Origin: Deltaproteobacteria bacterium
GTDB taxonomy: Bacteria > Desulfobacterota > Desulfobaccia > Desulfobaccales > 0-14-0-80-60-11
Length of the DNA stretch: 34,870 nucleotides
NCBI GenBank assembly: GCA_016874915.1
Contig: VGSW01000021.1
Span: 1-34,870, forward strand
Direction: 5' to 3'
In this document: in pieces, positions 1-6,092 of the stretch
Numbering within the stretch: position 1 is the first letter of the stretch
How the letters are laid out: every line of letters begins with the position of its first letter
Notes under the pieces: model-generated
Told to the model about the DNA's origin: nothing
The model's input: the letters and a program-made list of their open reading frames with translations, nothing else
Databases searched by the model: none
Translations under genes and position numbers: made by a program

Positions 1-295
1 CCCCGGCAATCTCGCAGGAGGCCGGGATAAAGGACATGAGCAGGGCCGGGCGGGCGGTGCGGTTCAGGGTCTCCCGGCGCAAGGTAAACCCGGCTCGAAG
101 TAGGATGACAATCAGGGCGATTCGGCGGAAGTCGGCGGAAACCGCCATCATTTCGGGCTGGAGCAAGCCCAGGACATGCGGGCCCACCAGGATGCCCACC
201 AGCAGCATACCCACCAGGCCCGGCAATTTCATCCGGCGGAACAGGTAATCCGCCGCCAACCCCAGGATGATGATGATTGCTAAACTGACGGCCAT
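1..295 (-). CDS. Cation:proton antiporter (CPA family), N-terminal part
   Basis: The minus strand is open from an ATG at 295 to the window edge, giving 98 N-terminal residues; the rest lies outside. The start is set by a good ribosome site (GGGGAGGAATT just before the ATG). The protein begins with a hydrophobic helix (AVSLAIIIILGLAADYLF), then the family-typical KLPGLVGMLLVGILVGPHVLG segment in which a helix follows a short RRMKLP loop, then further membrane segments. This is the N-terminal pattern of KefB/NhaP-like sodium or potassium/proton exchangers, inner-membrane proteins that swap cytoplasmic cations for protons. It lies downstream of a fluoride riboswitch and terminator, so expression should rise when fluoride enters the cell. 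Sodium/proton antiporters are a known class of fluoride-riboswitch target. Which cation or anion it moves cannot be told from this fragment. Confidence 0.82.
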   Translation of the reverse strand, partial: MAVSLAIIIILGLAADYLFRRMKLPGLVGMLLVGILVGPHVLGLLQPEMMAVSADFRRIALIVILLRAGFTLRRETLNRTARPALLMSFIPASCEIAG

Positions 296-332
296 AATTC
301 CTCCCCAAAATCTAGCCGTGGAGGAGGCCAAT

Positions 333-371
333 AAAAAAAAGCCCCTGACCGCACCCAGCGAGATCAGGAGC
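333..371 (-). terminator. Intrinsic terminator of the fluoride riboswitch
   Basis: Read on the minus strand, GCTCCTGA pairs with TCAGGGGC across a loop of about 13 bases and is followed by eight T residues. The 5' arm of this hairpin is the same GGCTCC stretch that forms the 3' side of aptamer helix P1, so aptamer and terminator exclude each other. This is the usual ON-switch arrangement: bound fluoride holds P1 and blocks termination before the antiporter gene. Confidence 0.85.
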
Positions 372-428
372 CATCAGCGTTTCCGCGGTTCGGGTGAATG
401 GCACTCACCCCGGCGGACTCCATCGCCG
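363..428 (-). promoter_or_regulatory. Fluoride riboswitch (crcB motif) aptamer
   Basis: On the minus strand the RNA reads GGCGATGGAGTCCGCC, a hairpin, then CTGATGGCTCC. All elements of the fluoride aptamer are visible: the pseudoknot GGCG/CGCC, helix P1 as GGAGTC/GGCTCC (one G-U pair), hairpin P2 as GGGTGA/TCACCC, and the conserved GATG before P1 and TGATGG after P2. It sits 68 bases upstream of the antiporter start, right after a sigma-70 promoter and overlapping an intrinsic terminator. The motif and layout fit the published family closely; ligand specificity is inferred from the motif. Confidence 0.9.
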
Positions 429-442
429 CATGATTGGTCGGT

Positions 443-471
443 ATTAAACCTTGCTCCATTTTTAAAGTCAA
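443..471 (-). promoter_or_regulatory. Sigma-70 promoter for the riboswitch-antiporter transcript
   Basis: Minus strand: -35 TTGACT (466-471) and -10 TTTAAT (443-448) separated by exactly 17 bases; each box differs from consensus at one position. The predicted start is about 10 bases before the aptamer, so the leader consists almost entirely of riboswitch. Confidence 0.7.
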
Positions 472-639
472 GAAATTTTGGGACAATAGCGCATCTAACA
501 AAATTGCCCGGCCTTTTTACAGCCGCAGGCTTCAACCTGAGCCACTGGATATTGGGGAAGCAATTTAAGCGCGGGGCAAAAATCCATGGGGGCATCCTGA
601 GCCAAGCGATATATCATCCGGAATGAAGTGGATGACATA

Positions 640-693
640 GAACTTACTAAAATAACAAGGTTTTTAGGTCGCTTCGCCCCCTCAGAATGAAAA
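640..693. repeat. Dispersed repeat remnant, otherwise empty leader region
   Basis: Between the antiporter promoter and the next gene I see no ORF that looks coding. The stretch reading AGGTCGCTTCGCCCCCTCAGAATGA (written on the plus strand from about 667) resembles a short dispersed repeat seen in many bacterial genomes with the pattern TCATTCTGAGGGNGCGAAGCGACCT. A strong ribosome-binding-like sequence (AAGGAGGTGG, 769-778) is followed by a 14-codon ORF (794-838) that may be a leader peptide, but the spacing is too long to be convincing. Confidence 0.35.
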
Positions 694-866
694 ATAAACG
701 ACTTTGCAGAAGTTCTAATTTGAGACTTCTTTACAAGGACCCAGGGAGGACTTAACTTTGAAACTAAGAAAGGAGGTGGGAGCGTAACTGATCATGAAAC
801 GGTGTGGAATCGAAGAAGTGTCCAATCAGCTGGTATAGCTAATTTGTGCTCTCACAGGAGGTTAAC

Positions 867-1151
867 ATGAAGGACTATGAAGAGATCATTAAGAAAAAGG
901 GGCTGCCCGGCGTTGGGCAGACCGTGCGCAGTAAAAAATATGGGACCCTGTGGCGGATCATGGAGAAACGGGAGGTCTGGCAGAATATCGATCCCGACCC
1001 CAAAACCGGGGAGCCCCGCATGGTGCCGGCAATTTATCTTTGCTTCTGGAAAGTCAGAGAAGACGTCTCCCCTGGGGTGGGCAAAATGATGGGGTTTCTG
1101 TACACCCTTTATGACAACACCTTTGAAGCGAACTGGAAAATTGTCTCCTGA
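867..1151 (+). CDS. Unknown 94-residue cytoplasmic protein
   Basis: I do not recognise a family. The start is the ATG at 867, seven bases after a strong AGGAGGTTAAC ribosome site; the ATG at 846 upstream lacks one. The protein is compact and basic at the N-terminus (MKDYEEIIKKKG), has no signal peptide or membrane helix, and is rich in Trp and Tyr in its second half (LCFWKVREDV, TLYDNTFEANWKIVS). A central segment (SKKYGTLWRIMEKREVWQNIDPDP) looks like a run of beta strands. It is flanked by its own terminator and is not obviously in an operon. Codon use matches the neighbours and the other frames are clearly shadows, so it is very probably a real gene; its function is unknown. Confidence 0.7.
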   Translation: MKDYEEIIKKKGLPGVGQTVRSKKYGTLWRIMEKREVWQNIDPDPKTGEPRMVPAIYLCFWKVREDVSPGVGKMMGFLYTLYDNTFEANWKIVS

Positions 1152-1187
1152 ATCCAACTCCAGTATCCAAGACCTATCTGTCATCAG

Positions 1188-1220
1188 GACCGGGGCGCAT
1201 CAGTCCCGGTCTTTGAATTT
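1188..1220 (+). terminator. Weak intrinsic terminator after the 94-residue gene
   Basis: GACCGGG and CCCGGTC form a 7-bp GC stem around a 10-base loop, followed by an interrupted T tract (TTTGAATTTT). It lies 36 bases after the stop codon and before the methyltransferase gene. Confidence 0.6.
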
Positions 1221-1287
1221 TAGCCCGATTTTGTTGGGCAAAGAGGGTTTAAAGCTCTTTGGCTCCTGAAAATGTATACTTGATCCT

Positions 1288-2049
1288 ATGAAGTTAAAAA
1301 TTTTGGGGCTTATTTGCTTTATTCCGGCAGCGCTGGCCGGCCTGGCCTTTGCCATCATCGCCCAGACCTATGACGCGGCGGCCCGGGAGCGCATGGTGGC
1401 CCATCAATTAAAGGGGCGGGATATCACCGACCCCCGGGTCCTGGCGGCCTTTGCCAGGGTCCCCCGGCACCTCTTCGTGCCGGAGCGTCTGACTCCCCTG
1501 GCCTACGGCGACCATCCGCTACCTATCGGCTCCGGGCAGACCATCTCCCAGCCCTACATCGTGGCCATCATGACCCAATGGGCGGAAGTAAAGCCGGGGG
1601 ACAAAGTCCTGGAGATCGGCACCGGTTCCGGCTACCAGGCCGCCATCCTGGCGGAGCTTACGGAAAAGGTCTTTACCATCGAACTTCTCCCGGAGCTGGC
1701 GGAAGCGGCCGGGGCCCGCTTAAAGTCCTTGGGATATGGGAAGGTGCGGGTGAAGACCGGGGACGGTTATCAAGGGTGGTCCGAGGAAGCCCCCTTTGCC
1801 GCCATCCTGGTCACCGCCGCGGCTCCCCGAGTGCCGCCAGCCCTGGAGGCCCAACTGGGAGAAGGGGGCCGCCTGATAATTCCCGTGGGACCGCCGGGAG
1901 CGCCCCAGATTTTGATTCGCTATCGCCAAGCCGGCGGGAAGCTCAAGGAGGAGGCCCGGCTGCCGGTGGCCTTCGTCCCCTTGGTGCAGCCTGGGTCCAA
2001 GGGGGATGACGAGGGGCTTAAGATCATCCGGCCGGGCCTGCCGCCTTGA
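1288..2049 (+). CDS. pcm: Protein-L-isoaspartate O-methyltransferase with N-terminal export signal
   Basis: The enzyme methylates L-isoaspartyl residues of damaged proteins with S-adenosylmethionine so that they can revert to aspartate. Family hallmarks are present: RMVAHQLKGRDITDPRVL and ARVPRHLFVP (residues 35-65), GSGQTISQPYIV (81-92), and the SAM-binding motif VLEIGTGSGY (107-116). Length is 253 residues against about 210 for the usual cytoplasmic enzyme. The extra part is a hydrophobic N-terminus (ILGLICFIPAALAGLAFAII) with the look of a signal peptide or signal anchor, followed directly by the normal enzyme start. There is no good ribosome site; TATACT seven bases before the ATG could mean a leaderless mRNA (inference). 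Some Proteobacteria have exported homologues, but how one would obtain SAM outside the cytoplasm is unclear, so a membrane-anchored cytoplasmic form is also possible. The family call is secure. Confidence 0.92.
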   Translation: MKLKILGLICFIPAALAGLAFAIIAQTYDAAARERMVAHQLKGRDITDPRVLAAFARVPRHLFVPERLTPLAYGDHPLPIGSGQTISQPYIVAIMTQWAEVKPGDKVLEIGTGSGYQAAILAELTEKVFTIELLPELAEAAGARLKSLGYGKVRVKTGDGYQGWSEEAPFAAILVTAAAPRVPPALEAQLGEGGRLIIPVGPPGAPQILIRYRQAGGKLKEEARLPVAFVPLVQPGSKGDDEGLKIIRPGLPP

Positions 2050-2093
2050 AAAACTTCACCACCAAGGCACAAAGACAAGTTGCGCAAAGACAA

Positions 2094-2128
2094 TAAAATT
2101 GACCGGACCCTCGTTCGGTCAATTTTTT
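2094..2128. terminator. Bidirectional terminator between convergent pcm and panE
   Basis: AAATTGACCG pairs with CGGTCAATTT around a 10-base loop and ends in T6 on the plus strand, with A residues on the other side so that it can serve panE as well. It is nested inside degenerate inverted arms: CACCACCAAGGCACAAAGAC (from 2058) to its left and TTCTTGGTGTCTTGGTG (to 2158) to its right. Confidence 0.8.
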
Positions 2129-2174
2129 CTTTCTTGGTGATTCTTGGTGTCTTGGTGTTTGGGGGGTTATTCTT

Positions 2175-3107
2175 TTAACCCACCCGCATATCCCCGGCCC
2201 GGCCCCAGGCCCGCAGCAACTGGGTTAACACATAGTTAACCGGGGTAGCCACCCCCAAGGCCGCCCCCCGGGCCACCACCTGGGCGTTCAAGGCTTCGAT
2301 CTCCGTGGGCCGCCCCGCCAAGACGTCCTGGAGCATGGAAGACCGGTTGGCCGCGGTGGCGGTGCAGACCTGGCGCAGCCTTTCCTCCGGATCGCCCCTT
2401 AAGGGAACGCCCCCGGCCTGGGCCACCGCTTGGGCCTCCCGGGCCGCGGCCACCGCCAGGTCCCAGGCTTCGGGCAACTCCAGGAGAACGCCGTTGGGCA
2501 CCCGGAGCAGGGCGGTGAAGGGATTGATGCCCACATTGACCAGCAGTTTGTCCCACAGGAGGGTCTGGATATCCGGATGGGCCTGGCAGTCCCATCCGGC
2601 CCGGCGAAACATGGAAACTATTCCTTGTACCTCTTCCTCGGTCACCCGGGACCCGGGAGGCGCGCCGATGATAATGGCCCCGGCCCCGGCGTGGACGACC
2701 CGGCCCTCGTCCCGGCGGGTGACGCCCAGGAAGGCCACGCCGGCCAGCAATGGCTCCCGACCCACCACCCCGGCCATTTCCTCCAGGTTGCCCAGACCGT
2801 TTTGTAGGGTGAGAACCACGGTATCCTTGGCCATCAAGTCCGGCAGGGACCGGGACGCAGCCCGGGTCTGGTGGGCTTTCACCGCCATGATAACCAGTTG
2901 GCACACTCCCGCTTCCGGGGGCAGGTCATCGGGGACGTGCACCACCTTTTGGGCGCCGTCCAGGGTTTGGATCTGAATCCCCTGTTTCCGGAGCAAGGCG
3001 GCCCGTTCCGGACGGTAGTCCACCAGTACCACCTCTTCTCCCGCCTCCAGGAAGGAGGCGGCCAGCAAACAGCCCAAAGCGCCGGGTCCCACCACCGCAG
3101 TTTTCAT
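2175..3107 (-). CDS. panE: 2-dehydropantoate 2-reductase
   Basis: This enzyme reduces ketopantoate to pantoate with NADPH in the pantothenate/CoA pathway. The 310-residue product starts MKTAVVGPGALGCLLAASFLE, giving the Rossmann motif GPGALG at residues 7-12. It has the family NGLGNLEE segment with the substrate-contacting Asn, and the catalytic-lysine region WDKLLVNVGINPFTAL, where ketopantoate reductases have the K..N..N pattern. I chose the ATG at 3107, preceded by CAGGA, because the open frame further upstream has no homology-like character. ApbA/PanE-family proteins also include reductases for other 2-keto acids, so the substrate is inferred. The gene is alone, convergent with pcm and divergent from phoU. 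Confidence 0.88.
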   Translation of the reverse strand: MKTAVVGPGALGCLLAASFLEAGEEVVLVDYRPERAALLRKQGIQIQTLDGAQKVVHVPDDLPPEAGVCQLVIMAVKAHQTRAASRSLPDLMAKDTVVLTLQNGLGNLEEMAGVVGREPLLAGVAFLGVTRRDEGRVVHAGAGAIIIGAPPGSRVTEEEVQGIVSMFRRAGWDCQAHPDIQTLLWDKLLVNVGINPFTALLRVPNGVLLELPEAWDLAVAAAREAQAVAQAGGVPLRGDPEERLRQVCTATAANRSSMLQDVLAGRPTEIEALNAQVVARGAALGVATPVNYVLTQLLRAWGRAGDMRVG

Positions 3108-3306
3108 TTTTCCTGCCGCATGGAGCAATATATTAGTCTGAATTAATAATATTTTCCATTTAATGCAAAAAGGAAAATAGTTCCTAACCCTGCCGGGCGG
3201 CTGGGGATAGGGGAGGAAAGCCTGGTATTTCAGATACTTTGCCTCCTGCCAACCCGCTTTCCCGGAGAAAGGTGAGTTCCGTAGGAGAAGCAACTATTTC
3301 ACATGC

Positions 3307-3335
3307 TTGACAGAAATTTTGTTTAACATTATTTA
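3307..3335 (+). promoter_or_regulatory. Possible promoter in the panE-phoU intergenic region
   Basis: The 424-base gap 3108-3531 is AT-rich between 3120 and 3415. It holds an exact TTGACA (3307-3312) with a poor -10 (TATTTA) 17 bases later, and TTATAAG nearby. No Pho box, riboswitch or other structure was recognised. Two in-frame upstream start codons for phoU (3451 and 3481) lie here. Confidence 0.35.
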
Positions 3336-3531
3336 TCTTATAAGAAAACCATAGTAAAATAATAGCGCACCTTATTTTTTAGTCTTATTATTTTTTTCCG
3401 AATGTCTTATTAACTCCTTCCTCGGTGGGAGTTGGTAAGGGGACCAGCGGGTGGCGACCCGGGCGGGGCGAACAACTCAGATGGCAGCCGCGCCGCCCGG
3501 ATCTCGGATCCCTTCAGCAAGGGGGCAGGTG

Positions 3532-4233
3532 ATGGCAACGCCGGTAAGAACAGCCAGGCAGTTCGACAATGAACTGGACGAACTGAAGCAGAACCTGCTG
3601 CGCATGGCGGGCCTGGCCGAGACCGCGGTAAGCAAAAGCGTCATTTCGGTGATCAACCGGGACTCGGATTTGGCCCGGGACGTGATAACCGATGACATCA
3701 ATATTAACCGCATGGAATTGGAAATCGAGGACCGGGCCTTTAAGCTCCTGGCCTTGCGCCAGCCCCTGGCCACGGACCTGAGGCTCATCGTGGCGGCCAT
3801 GCGCATCGCCACCGAGTTGGAGCGCATCGGCGACCAGGCGGTGAACGTCGCCGAGCGGGCCCTGGAACTCAACAGTCGTCCTCCGCTGGAAATTCCCATC
3901 GACCTCCAGGTCATGGCCGATCTGGCCTTGGGCATGGTTCGCACCAGCATCGAGGCCTTCACCCAGCAAAACCCCAAGCTGGCTATCCAGGTGTGTCAGC
4001 GGGACGTGGAAGCGGATCTCATGGATGACGAATACGTCCAGAAGCTCCTGAAGTTCATGGTCCAGGAGTCCCGCTGGGTGATGCGCCTGCACCACTTCAT
4101 CATCATCGTCAGGAACCTGGAGCGGATTGCGGACCTGGCCACCAATATCGCCGAAGACATCGTCTTCATCATCGAAGGGCGGGTCATCAAGCATCGCTGC
4201 GAGGAGTGGATGCTCGCCGCCACCCCGCCTTAA
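3532..4233 (+). CDS. phoU: Phosphate signalling complex protein PhoU
   Basis: PhoU is a metal-binding helical protein that links the Pst phosphate transporter to the PhoR/PhoB sensor system and restrains phosphate uptake. The product is 233 residues, normal for the family. It shows both halves of the PhoU repeat: RIATELERIGDQAVNVAERA in the first and RNLERIADLATNIAEDIVF in the second, each carrying the E..D..N metal-ligand pattern. The start at 3532 (MATPVRTARQFDNEL, preceded by AGGTG) matches the usual family start; a GTG at 3451 or ATG at 3481 would add an unrelated leader. No pst or phoBR gene is adjacent, which is unusual for phoU. The last 47 bases overlap the 3' end of the opposing dnaA-like gene. 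Confidence 0.93.
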   Translation: MATPVRTARQFDNELDELKQNLLRMAGLAETAVSKSVISVINRDSDLARDVITDDININRMELEIEDRAFKLLALRQPLATDLRLIVAAMRIATELERIGDQAVNVAERALELNSRPPLEIPIDLQVMADLALGMVRTSIEAFTQQNPKLAIQVCQRDVEADLMDDEYVQKLLKFMVQESRWVMRLHHFIIIVRNLERIADLATNIAEDIVFIIEGRVIKHRCEEWMLAATPP

Positions 4234-5560
4234 CCTGGGCCTCCGCCAGCTTTTCTTCCAACAGTTCCACTTCCTGGGCCAGCCGGGGCTGGGTCTTGCG
4301 GTCCCGTTCCAGGGTCTGCAGGGCATGGGTCACCGAGGCGTGGCTGCGCTGAAACAGGCGCCCCAATTCCACCAGGGTCTTGTCCGTGTACAGGCGGGAG
4401 AAGTACAGAGCCATCTGCCTGGCCCGCACCAGCCGCTTCTGTCGGGACCGCCCCAGCAGTTCCGCCAGACTCATCCGGTAATAAGCCGCCACGATTTTCT
4501 GGATTTCGGCAATGGTCAATCCGGGTTTCACCGCCTGGAGGTCCTGAAGCACTTCCTGGGCCAGGCGCAGACTGACAGGCTCTTCCAGAAGGGTGGACCG
4601 GGCCACTAGCCCGTCCAGGGCGCTTTCCAGCCGGCGCACGTCCTCGGTTAAGTATTCCGCCAGGTGTTCCAGGATCTTCACCGACACCTGCACCCCCCGG
4701 TTTTCCGCTTTCTTGTGCAAGATATTGAGCCGAGTGGAAAAATCCGGGGCGCCGATGGGGATGATGACGCCACCCATGAGGCGGGAGCGCAGTTCCTGGG
4801 ACAGGTGGGGAATCTCCCCCGGCAGGCAGCAACTGGTGAATACCACCCGTTTGCCGCGGCCCACCAGGGTGTCCAGGGTGTAGCAGAATTCCGCCTGGAT
4901 CTTTTCTTTGCCGCTTAAGAATTGGACTTCTTCCAGGAGCAGGGCTTCGCACTGGCGGAAGCGCTCCTTGAACTGGCCCATGCGGCTGCCCTTTAAGGCC
5001 GCCACCATCTCGTTGGCAAAATTTTCGGCGCTGAGATAGAGCACCTGGCTGGCGGGGAGAGACTGGGTGAGAAAATGGCCCACCGCCTGGGAGAGGTGGC
5101 TCTTTCCCAGACCCGGGCCGGAAGTGAGAAACAGCATCTGGTTGTAAAAAGTGTCGTTGCGGGCCAGGGCTTGGGACGCCTGGAACGCCAGGCGGTTGCT
5201 GGACCCCACCACAAATTGCTCGAAGGTGAAAGCCCGGTTGAAAGACGACCGCGATTTGTCGGGCAGCAAGGGCAGGGCCGGCTGCTGCCAGGTCATGGTC
5301 CCGGGGGAGAGGCGGGGCTTGCCCGGGGCCACGGTGAGGTTCACCGGCAGGCTCATGCCGCAGGCGCTTTTTAGGCCCTGGCGGATGAGCGGGAGATAAT
5401 TCGATTTGATCCAACGCAAGGCAAAGGAGTTGGGGCAGATAAGGGTGAGTTCCCGGTCCTCATCGGGCTTGGCCAGAAGGGGTTCAATCCATAAATGAAA
5501 CCCCGAATCGGGCATCTGCTCTTTGAGACTGGTTTTGACGGATTCCCAGACGCCCTTCAT
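4187..5560 (-). CDS. dnaA: Divergent DnaA replication-initiator-like AAA+ ATPase
   Basis: A 457-residue protein with the full DnaA architecture. Domain I is seen at the start (WESVKTSLKEQMPDSGFHLWIEPL), then a linker, then the AAA+ domain from FTFEQFVVGSSNRLAFQAS (112-130). Walker A is GPGLGKS (148-154), the Walker B region LLLEEVQFLSGKE (207-219) and the box VII arginine segment ELRSRLMGG (256-264). Domain IV follows with helix-turn-helix ARQMALYFSRLYTDKTLVELGRLF. Two signatures deviate. Walker B normally reads I/L-D-D-I-Q and here has EE. The DnaA-box-reading motif GGRDHTTV is here QRSHASV (404-410). It may be the main initiator of this lineage or a second DnaA paralogue; dnaN and gyrB are not adjacent. 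The start is preceded by AGGGGGACC. ATP binding and DNA binding are inferred from the motifs. Confidence 0.85.
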   Translation of the reverse strand: MKGVWESVKTSLKEQMPDSGFHLWIEPLLAKPDEDRELTLICPNSFALRWIKSNYLPLIRQGLKSACGMSLPVNLTVAPGKPRLSPGTMTWQQPALPLLPDKSRSSFNRAFTFEQFVVGSSNRLAFQASQALARNDTFYNQMLFLTSGPGLGKSHLSQAVGHFLTQSLPASQVLYLSAENFANEMVAALKGSRMGQFKERFRQCEALLLEEVQFLSGKEKIQAEFCYTLDTLVGRGKRVVFTSCCLPGEIPHLSQELRSRLMGGVIIPIGAPDFSTRLNILHKKAENRGVQVSVKILEHLAEYLTEDVRRLESALDGLVARSTLLEEPVSLRLAQEVLQDLQAVKPGLTIAEIQKIVAAYYRMSLAELLGRSRQKRLVRARQMALYFSRLYTDKTLVELGRLFQRSHASVTHALQTLERDRKTQPRLAQEVELLEEKLAEAQVKAGWRRASTPRSDA

Positions 5561-6092
5561 GGTCCCCCTTCGGTACCCCCCTGAGAAGTGGGGCTATCTT
5601 AAAAGGGACCGATTCCCAGGTCAAAGGAGATGGCCCGAAATGGAGATTAGCTTCTAGCCTTCCCAAAGGATAGGGGCCTGGGGGCCGCAGTTGTCTGTCA
5701 TGGGCTTTTCCCCGGTCAGTTTAATATTTAATTATATTAGATAGTTACAAGGTAGAGTCCATAAGGGCAAAAGCCCTTCCTCCCCTTGAGAGTTTTTTTC
5801 CAATCTCTTTTATCCTACCTTTTTCTCCCATTTTCATAGGGGGCAAAAATTAATCCTAACAAAAATCGGTATCTCTTGAACTTCAATCTAAAAACTTATT
5901 TCTCTTATAATTACAGATAGTTAGACGAATATCCTGTCACCCGTGGGGGTTGTCTGTGATTCTATGTTTGTGAAAGTTTTCTTAAATAAAAAGCGGCCTG
6001 GCTTCTCTTCCGCTCAACCCGAAACATAACTCCGGCCTGCTATTTTCTTTTCAAAACGATATGATAGAATTTCTTATCGAAGAGAGGGTGTC
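5561..6092. other. AT-rich intergenic region between dnaA-like gene and thiC/bzaF
   Basis: These 532 bases carry the divergent start regions of both neighbours. I looked for DnaA boxes (TTATCCACA and near variants), a TPP riboswitch and a cobalamin riboswitch on both strands and found none. There is an AT-rich stretch (TTTAATATTTAATTATATTAG, 5720-5741) and two similar short words (GTTGTCTGTCATG at 5690, GTTGTCTGTGATT at 5949). An origin cannot be supported. A possible -10 (TATGAT) for the thiC-like gene lies about 30 bases before its start. Confidence 0.5.

Noticed and set aside
2236-2904. Many long overlapping frames opposite panE, dnaA, thiC, addA, addB and others
   Set aside because: They are GC-rich shadow frames, rich in Arg/Gly/Pro, without ribosome sites, and lie over well-supported genes.
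5561-6092. Chromosomal origin beside the dnaA-like gene
   Set aside because: No cluster of DnaA boxes on either strand, no dnaN/gyrB/rpmH neighbours; AT-richness alone is not enough.
5561-6092. TPP riboswitch before the thiC-like gene (CTGAGA occurs at 5581)
   Set aside because: The second conserved part (ACCTGATCTGG and the following helix) is absent.
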